Assembly: GCA_009838625.1 (NCBI GenBank)
Contig: VXRG01000131.1
Coordinates: 25,020 to 89,019, forward strand
Direction of reading: 5' to 3'
Length of the DNA: 64,000 nucleotides
Source: Caldilineaceae bacterium SB0664_bin_27
Lineage (GTDB): Bacteria; Chloroflexota; Anaerolineae; Caldilineales; Caldilineaceae
Shown: positions 40,177 to 49,505 of the stretch, one piece after another
How positions within the stretch are numbered: position 1 is the stretch's first letter
Layout: every line of letters starts with the position of its first letter
Program-made: the position numbers and the translations under genes
Notes under the pieces: generated by a model
The model's database searches: none
What the model was told of the DNA's origin: nothing
What the model saw: the letters and a program-made list of their open reading frames with translations, nothing else

Positions 40177-41094
40177 CTAACCGTAGCGCACCCTCGGATC
40201 CAGATACGAATAGGTAAGGTCAACCAGGAGATTTGTGACGATAATCATAATCGCCACCACAAAGACCAATGCCTCGATGAGCGGCAGGTCCCGGTTCGTC
40301 ACTGCCGAGACGATCAGAAGTCCTATGCCGGGCCAAGCGAAGACGGTCTCAACGACCACCGCGCCGTTGAGTGTGGAGATTGCCTCGTCGCCTGACAGGG
40401 TGATAATCGGGATGAAGGCATTTTTGAGCGCCTCGCCCAATACGATTCTACGCTCTCTGAATCCCTTTGCGCGTGCGGTCTTGATGTAAGGTTTGCTCAG
40501 TTGGTCCAGCATGGCGCTGCGCGTTACCTGCGCGACCCGGCCCAGCGGCCTCAGCGACAACGTCAGGGCCGGCAAGATGATGAACTTCAACGAACCGGAG
40601 CCCGACGTTGGCAGCAATCTCAACTGAACGGCGAAGAAGAGAATCAGCATCAACCCGATCCAGAAGTCGACCGCCGACGCGCCGGTCAGCGAGATCACGT
40701 TGACCCCTTTGTCTATCGGAGAACCGGGTTTCCAGGCCGCCAGCGACCCCAGGATCATTGCCAGCGGCAAGGCAAACAGCATGGTAACCGCGGCCAGTTG
40801 CAGGGTGGCTGGAATCCGTTCCAGCGCCATCGGCAGCGCCGGTCTTCTCTGCCACCATGAGTTGCCGAAATCTCCGGAAACTACGCCGCGTGCATAGCGC
40901 CCGAATTGCTCAATCGCCGGTTTGTCGTAGCCGAAGCGTTCCTCAAGTGTTTTCACATCCTCTGCACGCGCCTCAGGCCCCAGGATAAGGGCTGCCGGAT
41001 TGCCGATGACGCGGCCTGCGAAGAAGACAAGGGTCAGGACTACCGCGAGGACGAGGAGCGACTGGATAAGTCGTCGAGCCACGTAGCGGGCCAT
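40177..41094 (-). CDS. Peptide-type ABC permease (DppB-like)
   Basis: MARYVARRLIQSLLVLAVVLTLVFFAGRVIGNPAALILGPEA. Confidence 0.9.
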   Translation of the reverse strand: MARYVARRLIQSLLVLAVVLTLVFFAGRVIGNPAALILGPEARAEDVKTLEERFGYDKPAIEQFGRYARGVVSGDFGNSWWQRRPALPMALERIPATLQLAAVTMLFALPLAMILGSLAAWKPGSPIDKGVNVISLTGASAVDFWIGLMLILFFAVQLRLLPTSGSGSLKFIILPALTLSLRPLGRVAQVTRSAMLDQLSKPYIKTARAKGFRERRIVLGEALKNAFIPIITLSGDEAISTLNGAVVVETVFAWPGIGLLIVSAVTNRDLPLIEALVFVVAIMIIVTNLLVDLTYSYLDPRVRYG

Positions 41095-41183
41095 GTGGAC
41101 ACTCCTTTTGCGGGCGAGGAAGAGTTACTCGCGCATACATGCTCCCCGTACGTCCCCTGTGCGTTGTCCTGACCCGAAGTGAA

Positions 41184-41218
41184 CAGTGGATAGTGGCTGA
41201 ATCAGCCACTATCCACTG
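41184..41218. repeat. Perfect 17-bp inverted repeat (1-nt centre) between SBP and permease genes
   Basis: CAGTGGATAGTGGCTGA-A-TCAGCCACTATCCACTG. Confidence 0.9.
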
Positions 41219-41271
41219 GCGCTCTCGACGATCTGCAATGGGGAGCGAGGGGCAGATTGCCGAAGCGGCGC

Positions 41272-42873
41272 TCAGTCACACGTGTTTTCCATATCCTTGG
41301 CCAGCGCCCGATGCCCCAGCGGAACATCCCAGCTGAGGCAGTCGCTGACGGCATAGGAGAGGTCCAGATGCGCGACCGCGCCAGCATAGACCTCATCGTG
41401 GACGAGCTGGGCAATGTCCTGCAGGGCCTGATCGCGCTCTGCGCCCGTCAGCGGTCCAGCAGCTGCAGCCAACTCATCGAGTTCAGGGAAACAGCCGGCG
41501 GCGAAGGGGCTTCCACAGGAGAGATGGCCTCCAAGTGAAAGGGCAAAGTCGTAAAGCTCATTCCCGTGCGGTCCGACGTAAAAATATCTGCCGCGTCCGG
41601 GCGGGGGTCGAACGCCGACCTTCTCAAGGAAGGGATCAAGCTCCGACACCTCCAGTAAGACGTTGAGGCCGAGTTCCTGCAGGTAGCCGTTCACGGCCTG
41701 GTGCAACTCCTCGCTGCGCGCGAACCAGCCGCTGAGACTGGCGTTCACGAATTCGGTCTCATAGACGGGCACGCCATCGGCTGCTGCCTCGTCCAGAAGT
41801 TGTTTGGCTCTCTCCGGGTCATAGCCGTATGGTTCCAGATTTTCGTTGTAACCGGTGGCAGAAGGGCCAACCATCTGGCGGGCGATCGTGGCTTGGCCGC
41901 CCAGAATGGTGTCGAGGATGGTATCGTAGTCGACGGCCAATTGGAATGCCAGCCTGATCCGTTGATCGCCAAAGGCCGTGCCTTCACGCGGGGGTTCCAG
42001 ATCCATCCGCATCCAGAGGGTCTCGACACTGACCTGGCTACGGCAGCCGATTCCGTCAGTGGCTTCGGCCTCCCGGCAGCTCTCCGCCGAAATCCACTGG
42101 GCGATGTGAGCTTCTCCGGTCTTCACCTGCGCCAGCCGTACGGCATCCTCGGCGCGATAGAGAAAGACCAGTTCATCAAAGTTTATCGCTCCGCGCGCGC
42201 CCTGGGCGGGGTCGAGGCCCCACCAGTCATGGTTGGCTTCGAGGATGAGCGCGTCACCCGCTCTGAACTCTTTGAACTTGTACGGACCGGTTCCGATCGG
42301 CACGAGAGGATACTGGTCCGGCTCCTCAAGAAGCTGTCGCATTGATGATACGCCCTGGATATGCATGCGGTTGGGCAGTATCGGGTCCGGCGAGGCCGTC
42401 ATCACGTGGACAGTGTACTCGTCCACGGCCTCGGCCGTTATCTGTGGCCCCATGAAGCCGCGAACCGGAAAAGCGTTCTCTTCGCTCCACTGATGGTTGA
42501 TGGCATAGGCAGCGGCCTCAGCGTTCAGAGGCGAGCCGTCGTGGAAGGTCACCCCTTCACGAATCGTGAACCGCCACGTCAATTCATCGATCGGCTCGAA
42601 GGAGGTGGCAAGCTCGGGGATCAGCTCGTTCGTAACAGGATCGCGATCCAACAGCACCTCGATCACATTGCGCAGGCCGGGCGCCTGCACTTCGTCATAG
42701 GCCTGAAACGCTTCCAGGCTGCGCCACTCTCTGATGGCGGCGTAGACGAGGGTCTTCTTCTCGGCAGGCATTTCGCCGTCCGAGGCGGGCGTAGCCACAG
42801 GCTGGCAGGCGCCCAGAAGAACCGCGAATGCCACGATCATGCATACAAGATACCGTCCTTTGGTCTGAGTCAT
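41272..42873 (-). CDS. ABC transporter substrate-binding lipoprotein, family 5
   Basis: LLGACQPVATP lipobox; TFREGVTFHDGSP-like, SBP_bac_5 layout. Confidence 0.92.
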   Translation of the reverse strand: MTQTKGRYLVCMIVAFAVLLGACQPVATPASDGEMPAEKKTLVYAAIREWRSLEAFQAYDEVQAPGLRNVIEVLLDRDPVTNELIPELATSFEPIDELTWRFTIREGVTFHDGSPLNAEAAAYAINHQWSEENAFPVRGFMGPQITAEAVDEYTVHVMTASPDPILPNRMHIQGVSSMRQLLEEPDQYPLVPIGTGPYKFKEFRAGDALILEANHDWWGLDPAQGARGAINFDELVFLYRAEDAVRLAQVKTGEAHIAQWISAESCREAEATDGIGCRSQVSVETLWMRMDLEPPREGTAFGDQRIRLAFQLAVDYDTILDTILGGQATIARQMVGPSATGYNENLEPYGYDPERAKQLLDEAAADGVPVYETEFVNASLSGWFARSEELHQAVNGYLQELGLNVLLEVSELDPFLEKVGVRPPPGRGRYFYVGPHGNELYDFALSLGGHLSCGSPFAAGCFPELDELAAAAGPLTGAERDQALQDIAQLVHDEVYAGAVAHLDLSYAVSDCLSWDVPLGHRALAKDMENTCD

Positions 42874-43137
42874 TGCTCTGATCCTCCTGGATCTCGTGAG
42901 TGCTGCACGATCACGTTACCAATGAAAAGCCAGTGGAAATCGCCAATCGGGCTACAAACTCATAGAATCTCGTGCAATCGATCTCGACAGAGCGCAACCT
43001 TGTACAGAACCAAAAATGTTGCGATGATGAGCGACCCAAAGGGTGCCCGCCACGCTACGAACAAGCGGACAGTCTGATGTTGTAAACCCCCTTTCTTCAA
43101 CGCGCTCAACCAGCGAAGCCGTAGCGCATCGAACAAT

Positions 43138-43914
43138 TCACAGGCATGTATAGCCGCCGTCGATGACCATGATGTTCCCGGTCATGTAACTGGAAGCGTC
43201 AGATGCCAGGTAGATGACAGCACCCTGCAGCTCAGGCGGTTCGCCGGCGCGGCCCATCGGCACCCTGGACATCCAGTGCTCCCACCGTTCCGGATCCTCC
43301 GCCCGCATCTCGATCACCGGTGGTGTGATCATATAGCCGGGCGCCAGGGCATTGACGCGAATACCGGCGCCCGCCCACTCTGCAGCCAGCGATTTGGTGA
43401 TCATGATGACCGCGGCCTTGGCCGAGTTGTAGTGCATGTGTTTCTGTGGGTCCAGCGCGCTGATACCGGCCATGCTGGCGATGTTGATGATGTTGCCGCG
43501 CCCCTGCCGCGCCATCGGGCCGTAGGCGGCTTTGGAAAAGATAAACACGCCCGTCACGTCGATATCGTAGACGCGCTTGAAGTCGTCCAGGCTGAGTGTT
43601 TCAGCCGCCTCTACCGTCGCGACGCCGGCGTTGTTGAGCAAAATATCGAGGCTGCCTAAACTCTCGCAGACCTCGTGGATAGTCCGCCTCGCATCTTCCT
43701 CGCTGCGCACATCACCATACAAAGCCAGAGCCTGCACGCCCAGCGCCCTGATCTCTTCGGCTGTGTTTTGTGCCGTTTCCAGGTCGATGTCGACGATGGC
43801 GATGTTGGCGCCATACTGCGCCAGTCCGATGGCCATCGCCTTGCCCAACCCGCGCCCTCCGCCGGTTACGAGCGTATTCCGCCCTGAGAGGTCGAACAGA
43901 TCTCGGTTTGCCAT
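43138..43914 (-). CDS. SDR family oxidoreductase
   Basis: VTGGGRGLGKAMAIGL, NNAG, YNSAKAAVIMITKSLA; start likely MANRDLF at 43914. Confidence 0.9.
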   Translation of the reverse strand: MANRDLFDLSGRNTLVTGGGRGLGKAMAIGLAQYGANIAIVDIDLETAQNTAEEIRALGVQALALYGDVRSEEDARRTIHEVCESLGSLDILLNNAGVATVEAAETLSLDDFKRVYDIDVTGVFIFSKAAYGPMARQGRGNIINIASMAGISALDPQKHMHYNSAKAAVIMITKSLAAEWAGAGIRVNALAPGYMITPPVIEMRAEDPERWEHWMSRVPMGRAGEPPELQGAVIYLASDASSYMTGNIMVIDGGYTCL

Positions 43915-44137
43915 TGGAATGTCAGCGCTCCTTCCGCGTCGAGAAGTGGTGCTCCTCATGGAAAGTTGAAGAACTGGAGGAGAAGGATCGCCTGTTTGTA
44001 ACAAGCTGAAGAATTGTTCCGCGCACTGTCATAATGCTATATAAGTGCGGGGCCGTGCACATCATACCGCGCTGCCAGGGGAATCTGCAACTGCCTTTTT
44101 CGCGCCCCAGGAGGGCACAGGCGCCCCGCTCGCCGAT

Positions 44138-44938
44138 TCAATAGTAAGGAAAGGCTCCGCCTGTCACATCAAAGACCGAGCCTACCGAATAGTCCGCATC
44201 GGACGAGCACAGGAAGGCCACCATATTTGCCACCTTCTGCGGCGACTGGAAATAGCCCAACGGGACCGTTGCCAGCGCCCGTGCCCGTATCTCCTCTTCC
44301 GACACGCCCTCCAGCTTGGCTATCTCCCCATGCACAACCTGCAGCATCTCTGATTCAACGATCCCGGGAAAAACACAGTTCACCAGAATATCGTACCGGC
44401 CCAGCTCCAGCGCCATCTGTTTGGTCAGTCCGACCGCTGCGTGCTTGCTGGCGACGTACCCGGCAATCGGAACGTCTTTTCCGGACGGGATCTTGCCTGC
44501 AGTGGAGGCGATGGTGATGATCCGGCCGCCCTCGCCCTGGGCGATCATCTGTCGGGCTGCCGCCTGTGAACAGTACAACACGCCCTTGGCATTGACGTTC
44601 ATCTGCCAGTCCCACGCCCTGTCGTCCAACTCCAGCACAGGGGTGACGGCCAGCACGCCGGCGTTGTTGACCATGATGTCGACGCGTCCGAACCCGGCCG
44701 CGCACTCGGCCACCATCCGCTCGGTATCGGCCCGGCTGGTGACATCGACCTGCAGGGCCAGTGCCCCGCCCCCCTCCGCCTCGATCTCTGCCGCCACCCG
44801 CATGGCGGACTCGCTGTCGATGTCAGCCACGGCCACCGCCGCGCCCTCACGCGCCAGCCGTAACGCAATGGCGCGCCCCATCCCCTGACCGGCGCCGCTG
44901 ACAATGGCAACCTGGCTCGCAAGCTCATATGTAGGCAT
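44138..44938 (-). CDS. SDR family oxidoreductase
   Basis: VSGAGQGMGRAIALRL, VNNAGVLAV, YVASKHAAVGLTKQMA. Confidence 0.92.
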   Translation of the reverse strand: MPTYELASQVAIVSGAGQGMGRAIALRLAREGAAVAVADIDSESAMRVAAEIEAEGGGALALQVDVTSRADTERMVAECAAGFGRVDIMVNNAGVLAVTPVLELDDRAWDWQMNVNAKGVLYCSQAAARQMIAQGEGGRIITIASTAGKIPSGKDVPIAGYVASKHAAVGLTKQMALELGRYDILVNCVFPGIVESEMLQVVHGEIAKLEGVSEEEIRARALATVPLGYFQSPQKVANMVAFLCSSDADYSVGSVFDVTGGAFPYY

Positions 44939-45035
44939 CGCTTATCTCCTCCCGCTATCAAGACAATGGCCTGTAAGACACGAAAACTGATTCGCAGCGG
45001 GCCATCGGGTAGCGGAAATCCCCCCTTCGGCCCAC

Positions 45036-45051
45036 TGTTTCACGTGAAACA
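45036..45051. promoter_or_regulatory. parS centromere site, perfect palindrome TGTTTCACGTGAAACA
   Basis: Read directly at 45036-45051; matches the canonical ParB-binding consensus; in an intergenic gap. Confidence 0.88.
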
Positions 45052-45353
45052 CCGCCCCTGCAGTAGTAGTATAATCTTTACAGGCCTATGCAGCCACAGC
45101 AGTTTGGCGGCATCACTTGCGGGAGCAGTTTCGTTTCGCATCAATGGGCGCGCCGGTCTTGGCAGATACGTTCATTTGTCCGGCTGAAACGGGGCATAGC
45201 CCAGCAGTATATGGGCGTAACGCGTGATTGTGAGCGCAGTTATCTTGGTTGAGCGGTTCAGAAGGTTGGCGCCTGCGTAGTCAAGGCTGGAGAGTCTGTG
45301 AACGAAAGCCTATCGTCAACGCATTCAACCTGCCGGGGGAGTCGTCACGGAAC

Positions 45354-45393
45354 CGGGAAAAAGACCTGGCTGACGTGAGCCACGTCAGCCAGG
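45354..45393 (-). terminator. Rho-independent terminator of the 45433-46329 gene
   Basis: Perfect 13-bp stem CCTGGCTGACGTG/CACGTCAGCCAGG with 3-nt loop followed on minus strand by TCTTTTT. Confidence 0.8.
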
Positions 45394-45432
45394 AGTGAAC
45401 GCCGTTATGTTTTTGTTCCTCCGAAGGTGTTG

Positions 45433-46329
45433 CTATCCACCGCCCCCGCGCTCGGCGCCGGAAATGCGGTCTTGCAGCGCGGCCGTCTCCTCCATCTGTT
45501 TCATAAAGCGGATCGAGCTCTTCACCAGGGTCTTCCAGTCCGGCTTGGCCGGCACCGCATCGAGCGACAGATAGCCGCCGTACCCCATCGCATTCAGAGT
45601 CCTGACCACCTGCAGAAAATCAATATGCCCGGTCCCGGGCGCTTGGCGGTTGTTGTCGGCCAGATGAATGCACATCAGGCTGTCGCCGGCCAGCCGTAAT
45701 GTATCGGTCAGGGCGCCATCCTCGATATTGACGTGAAAGAAGTCGGCAAGCACGCCTACGTTCTCTGCCCCGACCTCGTCCGCGACGCTCTTCGCCTCCA
45801 CAATGCTGTTCAGGAAACCGGCATAACCCTCAAAGCGGTTGATCGGCTCAATCGCCACTCGGACACCGCGCGGCGCCGCATAGGCGCCAATTTCACGCGT
45901 CGATTTTACGAAGTTGCGACGAAGGACGGGTCGCGGCACGCTCGTGACGGGGTATTCACTCCCGGGAGGGACAGCGGCAATCTCGATCAGAGGCGGCTCA
46001 TCCAGACTCGCGGCCAGGTCGACGCACTTCTTGGTATAGCGAACGGCGTAGTCGCGCACCGACTCATCGCTCGACGCGAGATCGCGCACTTCACCGGCGT
46101 GCCAGCCGCCCCAGGCGCAGATGAGCGCCGGAATCTTCAGACCCAGGGACGCCGCCATTGACGCCACCTCATTGAACAACTTTGCGTCTATGCGATCTGG
46201 CTCTGCATCCAGATCGACGCCATCATAGCCGGCGTCGGCCACCGTCTCCAATACCTCACGCGGCCTCTCCCAGACGTTACCGCCGTCGCTTGCCAGCGTG
46301 ACCAGGATAACCGAGTATTTGTGTGCCAC
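45433..46329 (-). CDS. Sugar phosphate isomerase/epimerase (TIM barrel)
   Basis: ETVADAGYDGVDLDAEPDRID..VAIEPINRFEGYAGFLN..VGVLADFFHVNIED. Confidence 0.88.
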   Translation of the reverse strand: MAHKYSVILVTLASDGGNVWERPREVLETVADAGYDGVDLDAEPDRIDAKLFNEVASMAASLGLKIPALICAWGGWHAGEVRDLASSDESVRDYAVRYTKKCVDLAASLDEPPLIEIAAVPPGSEYPVTSVPRPVLRRNFVKSTREIGAYAAPRGVRVAIEPINRFEGYAGFLNSIVEAKSVADEVGAENVGVLADFFHVNIEDGALTDTLRLAGDSLMCIHLADNNRQAPGTGHIDFLQVVRTLNAMGYGGYLSLDAVPAKPDWKTLVKSSIRFMKQMEETAALQDRISGAERGGGG

Positions 46330-46358
46330 GGCGCGGCCCTCCTCCGTTATTGTCCGGA

Positions 46359-48014
46359 CTAAGTGTCCTGCGTCGGTGTTGGCGTGGCCGTCGCGTCTTC
46401 CGGATCAGTGATCGGCGGCGGAGTGTCTGAATCCGGAGTCTCAGTCGGCGTCTCTGTGGGAACCGGTTCCGGCGTCTCGGTTGGCGTAGGTGTCTCAGCG
46501 GGAGCCGATTCCGGCGTCTCGGTTGGCGTAGGTGTCTCAGCGGGAGCCGATTCCGGCGTCTCGGTTGGCGTAGGCGTCTCAGTGGCAGTCGGTTCCAGCG
46601 CTTCAGTTGGCGTAGGCGTAGGTGTCGGTGTCGGCGCGAGTTGCCACCAGAAGTTGATGCGTGCCACGCCGGAACTCTCGAAAAACTCGACCTGGAGGGA
46701 TCGCTCACCGGCCGGCAGAGTCACATCAACATTGACTGTACGGTCGGCGCCATCCTCCCATGCGTCGAGAATCAGTTGACTGTCCAGGTAGACGCGAGCG
46801 CCGTCATCGATCCGCAGGAAGAAGCGATAGGTGCCGGGTTCAAAGGAGACGCGCCGCTGCCAGCGGGCGGAAAAATGATCGGCGGGCAGGTTCGTCGCCG
46901 GTCTGCCCTCGCCCCAGTTGAAATCGATCTGCGGTTCATCACGCACGACCACCGGGTTCCCCTGTAAGCCGCGGTTACCGAAGTATTCTCCCTTCCAGCC
47001 GCTGAACGAGTTGTTGCGCTCCCACCAGAAGCGCATCAAGGCCACGCCCGTGCTTTCGAAGTAATCCACCTGGATTGTGTGAAAGCCTGTGCTGAGGGGG
47101 ACATCCACCGTGTAAGTTCGCGCGGCGCCTTCTTCCCACTCATCCAATACGAGAACGTTGTCGATGTAGAGCCGGAAGCCGTCGTCGACTTCGACATTAA
47201 AGCGATAGATACCGGCTTCGAAGTTGAGTGTACGCTGCCAACGGGCGCTGAAATGATCCACGCCCAGGTTGCTGGCCGCCGCTCCTTCTTCCCAATTGAA
47301 GAAGATCACCAGGTCGTTGCGTGTGAGCACCGACGGTCCCGACTGGTTTGGATTGTTCCAGTAGTCGCCTCGCCAATCGGTGATGATTAGCGGCGTCGGC
47401 GTGGGCACGGGCGTGAGCGTCGGTGTCGCCGATGGTGTGGACGTAGGCGTAACCGTTAGTGTTGGCGTTGGTGTAGGGGTTGCAGTCTCCGCTTCCTGCG
47501 CCGTCGTTGTGTCCGCTGTGGCCGCAGCGGCGTCGGTTTCGGTCACCTCGACGTCATCGCCGGTCTGAAAGAGCGCGGTCGCCTCTTGCTTTCCATCGGA
47601 CGTGTATGCAAGCACGGTATGCGTGCCCGCGTCCAGCCAGCGCGGGCTGATCGGATAGAGAAAGCCTGTGCTGATCGTGCCGGCTGTATCCGCAGTGCTG
47701 GCAGCGAGGATGCCGCTGCGGCCGCGCTCATCGCGCAGCGCGATCAGCACCAAGCTGCCCACCGGCCAGTTCTCGCCGGTAACCTGTACATAGACGCCGG
47801 CGGAACCTGAGGTTGGCGAAATGGAAATGGTTGGTTCACCGCTCGTACTCTCGACCACGGCCCGCGTGGGCACTCCGACCGGCGGGCTGTACCCTGTCGG
47901 GGTACAAGCGCTGACCACGAGCGCTATCAGAGCCAGTAGGCTGCACCGAACCGGGGTAAGGTGTTGGGCGACAAGCCGGTGGGTGGTTCCTGAGAGGGGA
48001 TTAACGGTCTTCAT
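46359..48014 (-). CDS. Lipoprotein with two PA14 domains and Pro/Thr-rich low-complexity linkers
   Basis: Two repeats of WRGDYWNNPN / WKGEYFGNRG ..FNWGEGRPATNLPADHFSARWQRRVSFEPGTYRFFLRIDDGARVYLD..QVEFFESSGVA; SACTP lipobox. Confidence 0.88.
   Translation of the reverse strand: MKTVNPLSGTTHRLVAQHLTPVRCSLLALIALVVSACTPTGYSPPVGVPTRAVVESTSGEPTISISPTSGSAGVYVQVTGENWPVGSLVLIALRDERGRSGILAASTADTAGTISTGFLYPISPRWLDAGTHTVLAYTSDGKQEATALFQTGDDVEVTETDAAAATADTTTAQEAETATPTPTPTLTVTPTSTPSATPTLTPVPTPTPLIITDWRGDYWNNPNQSGPSVLTRNDLVIFFNWEEGAAASNLGVDHFSARWQRTLNFEAGIYRFNVEVDDGFRLYIDNVLVLDEWEEGAARTYTVDVPLSTGFHTIQVDYFESTGVALMRFWWERNNSFSGWKGEYFGNRGLQGNPVVVRDEPQIDFNWGEGRPATNLPADHFSARWQRRVSFEPGTYRFFLRIDDGARVYLDSQLILDAWEDGADRTVNVDVTLPAGERSLQVEFFESSGVARINFWWQLAPTPTPTPTPTEALEPTATETPTPTETPESAPAETPTPTETPESAPAETPTPTETPEPVPTETPTETPDSDTPPPITDPEDATATPTPTQDT
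46467..46592 (-). repeat. 42-bp in-frame tandem repeat (about 3 copies, 14 aa TPTETPESAPAETP)
   Basis: TTCCGGCGTCTCGGTTGGCGTAGGTGTCTCAGCGGGAGCCGA starts at 46467, 46509, 46551 (third copy diverged). Confidence 0.9.
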
Positions 48015-48276
48015 CCGGGCTTACTCCTGCGCGAATTGTTAAGTGCGCTACCGATTTGTCTTGTCAGCGCCGAGGGGGGCAGCAGACCAGAAAAATAAGA
48101 GTATGATGTTCAGAAGATAACGAGCGTAGGCAGGAGAGCGTTCCCACAGACCTCGTCTAATGCGTAACCAGGTTGTCAAATGAACGCGTGGTAACCATCT
48201 GCTAGAATTATACCACTAAACTACAGGTGAAAGACAGTTACGGCTAGGCCCTGACGAACAACCGCCGGCGGTACAG

Positions 48277-49485
48277 ATGACGGACTGCGAACTTGTGCGC
48301 CGCGCCCAAAACGGTGAGCGGCGGGCATTTGATCAACTCATACTGCGGCACCAGCCCATCGCCCTCTCACTGGCGATTCGCATCGTTGGTGACCGGGAGA
48401 GTGGCCTGGAACTGACCCAGGAAGCCGTCCTCCATGCCTATCTCTCGCTGGATCGCTTGCGCTATTCGGACAGCTTTCGCGCCTGGCTGTGCGGCATCAC
48501 TGTCAACCTGTGCAAGAACCATCTGCGCAGACCGCGGGTGGAGACTCTATCGCTCGAACTGCTCAGCGGCGGACGCAGTTTCGATTCGCTGCCGTTTCCC
48601 GACCGCGCCCCGCAACCGCACCAGGCCGCGGAGGCCAGAGAGACGCACCGCCTGATTCTGGCGGCCGTCGAGCAGCTGTCACCGGCCAACCGGGATGCCG
48701 TCCTTCTCTACTACTTTGAGCAGCTGAGCGTGCGCGAGGTCGCCGCCCTCCTTCAGATCAGCGTGCCCGCCGTCAAAGGGCGTCTGCACAAGTCCCGCCG
48801 CAAGCTGCGCGACCAGCTGCGCTCGATCTTCGCCGACTGGCAACCGAGACCAGCCGTTTCCGAACAGTCCAGGAGTAATCAGATGATCCCCGTTACCTTA
48901 CTCGACATCGTGGTGCCAGATCCGGAAAAAGAGCCCAGGATACTGATTCTTGCGGAGGAAGGCCGGCGCCGCCTGCTGGCGATCTGGATAGGCCCTCATG
49001 AGGCGGACGATATCGCCCTCAATCTTCTGGGGAAGAAGGTTTACCGACCGATGACCTTCAGCTTCATGGCCAGTCTGCTGGACAAAGCTGGCGTGCTGAT
49101 CGAGTCGGTGATGGTGTCCGCGTTGGAGAAGGATACCTTTTACGCGACTGTACACGCACAGAGCGGCGAAGGAAGCTTTACCATCGATGCGCGGCCCAGC
49201 GACGCCATTGCCCTGGCCCTGCGCACTCGAAGCCCTATTTTTGTTGCCGTCGAGGTAATGGAAGCGGCAGCCGAAAAGATCCCTGACCATCTGGAAGTCG
49301 GGCCGCAAGGGCAGGGGCTGAATGACGTTCTCAAGGCTGGCCGCGCCGTAGTGAGTCGGGAGGAGCGAGAGAAGTGGGAAAGTATGTCGCCCGAAGAGCG
49401 CAGTAAAGAAAGCCGTGAGAAACTGCTGACTCACCTGACCGAAGCGGGCTGTCTGACCCAGAGCGCAGAGCCGGCGGACGAGTAG
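48277..49485 (+). CDS. ECF-like sigma-70 factor fused to bifunctional nuclease (BFN/DUF151) domain
   Basis: N-half sigma2/sigma4 (LTQEAVLHAYLSLDRLRY..FRAWLCGITVNLCKNH..LSVREVAALLQISVPAVKGRLHKSRRKLR); C-half ILILAEEGRRRLLAIWIGPHEADDIALNL..IDARPSDAIALALRTRSPIFVA. Confidence 0.9.
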   Translation: MTDCELVRRAQNGERRAFDQLILRHQPIALSLAIRIVGDRESGLELTQEAVLHAYLSLDRLRYSDSFRAWLCGITVNLCKNHLRRPRVETLSLELLSGGRSFDSLPFPDRAPQPHQAAEARETHRLILAAVEQLSPANRDAVLLYYFEQLSVREVAALLQISVPAVKGRLHKSRRKLRDQLRSIFADWQPRPAVSEQSRSNQMIPVTLLDIVVPDPEKEPRILILAEEGRRRLLAIWIGPHEADDIALNLLGKKVYRPMTFSFMASLLDKAGVLIESVMVSALEKDTFYATVHAQSGEGSFTIDARPSDAIALALRTRSPIFVAVEVMEAAAEKIPDHLEVGPQGQGLNDVLKAGRAVVSREEREKWESMSPEERSKESREKLLTHLTEAGCLTQSAEPADE

Positions 49486-49505
49486 ACACTGCCTTCCTGC
49501 ATTTC

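Noticed and set aside
48170-48230. tRNA-like D-arm on minus strand (GTAGTTTAGTGGTATAATTCTAGC)
   Set aside because: No matching anticodon stem, T-arm or acceptor stem could be drawn; probably chance or a decayed fragment.
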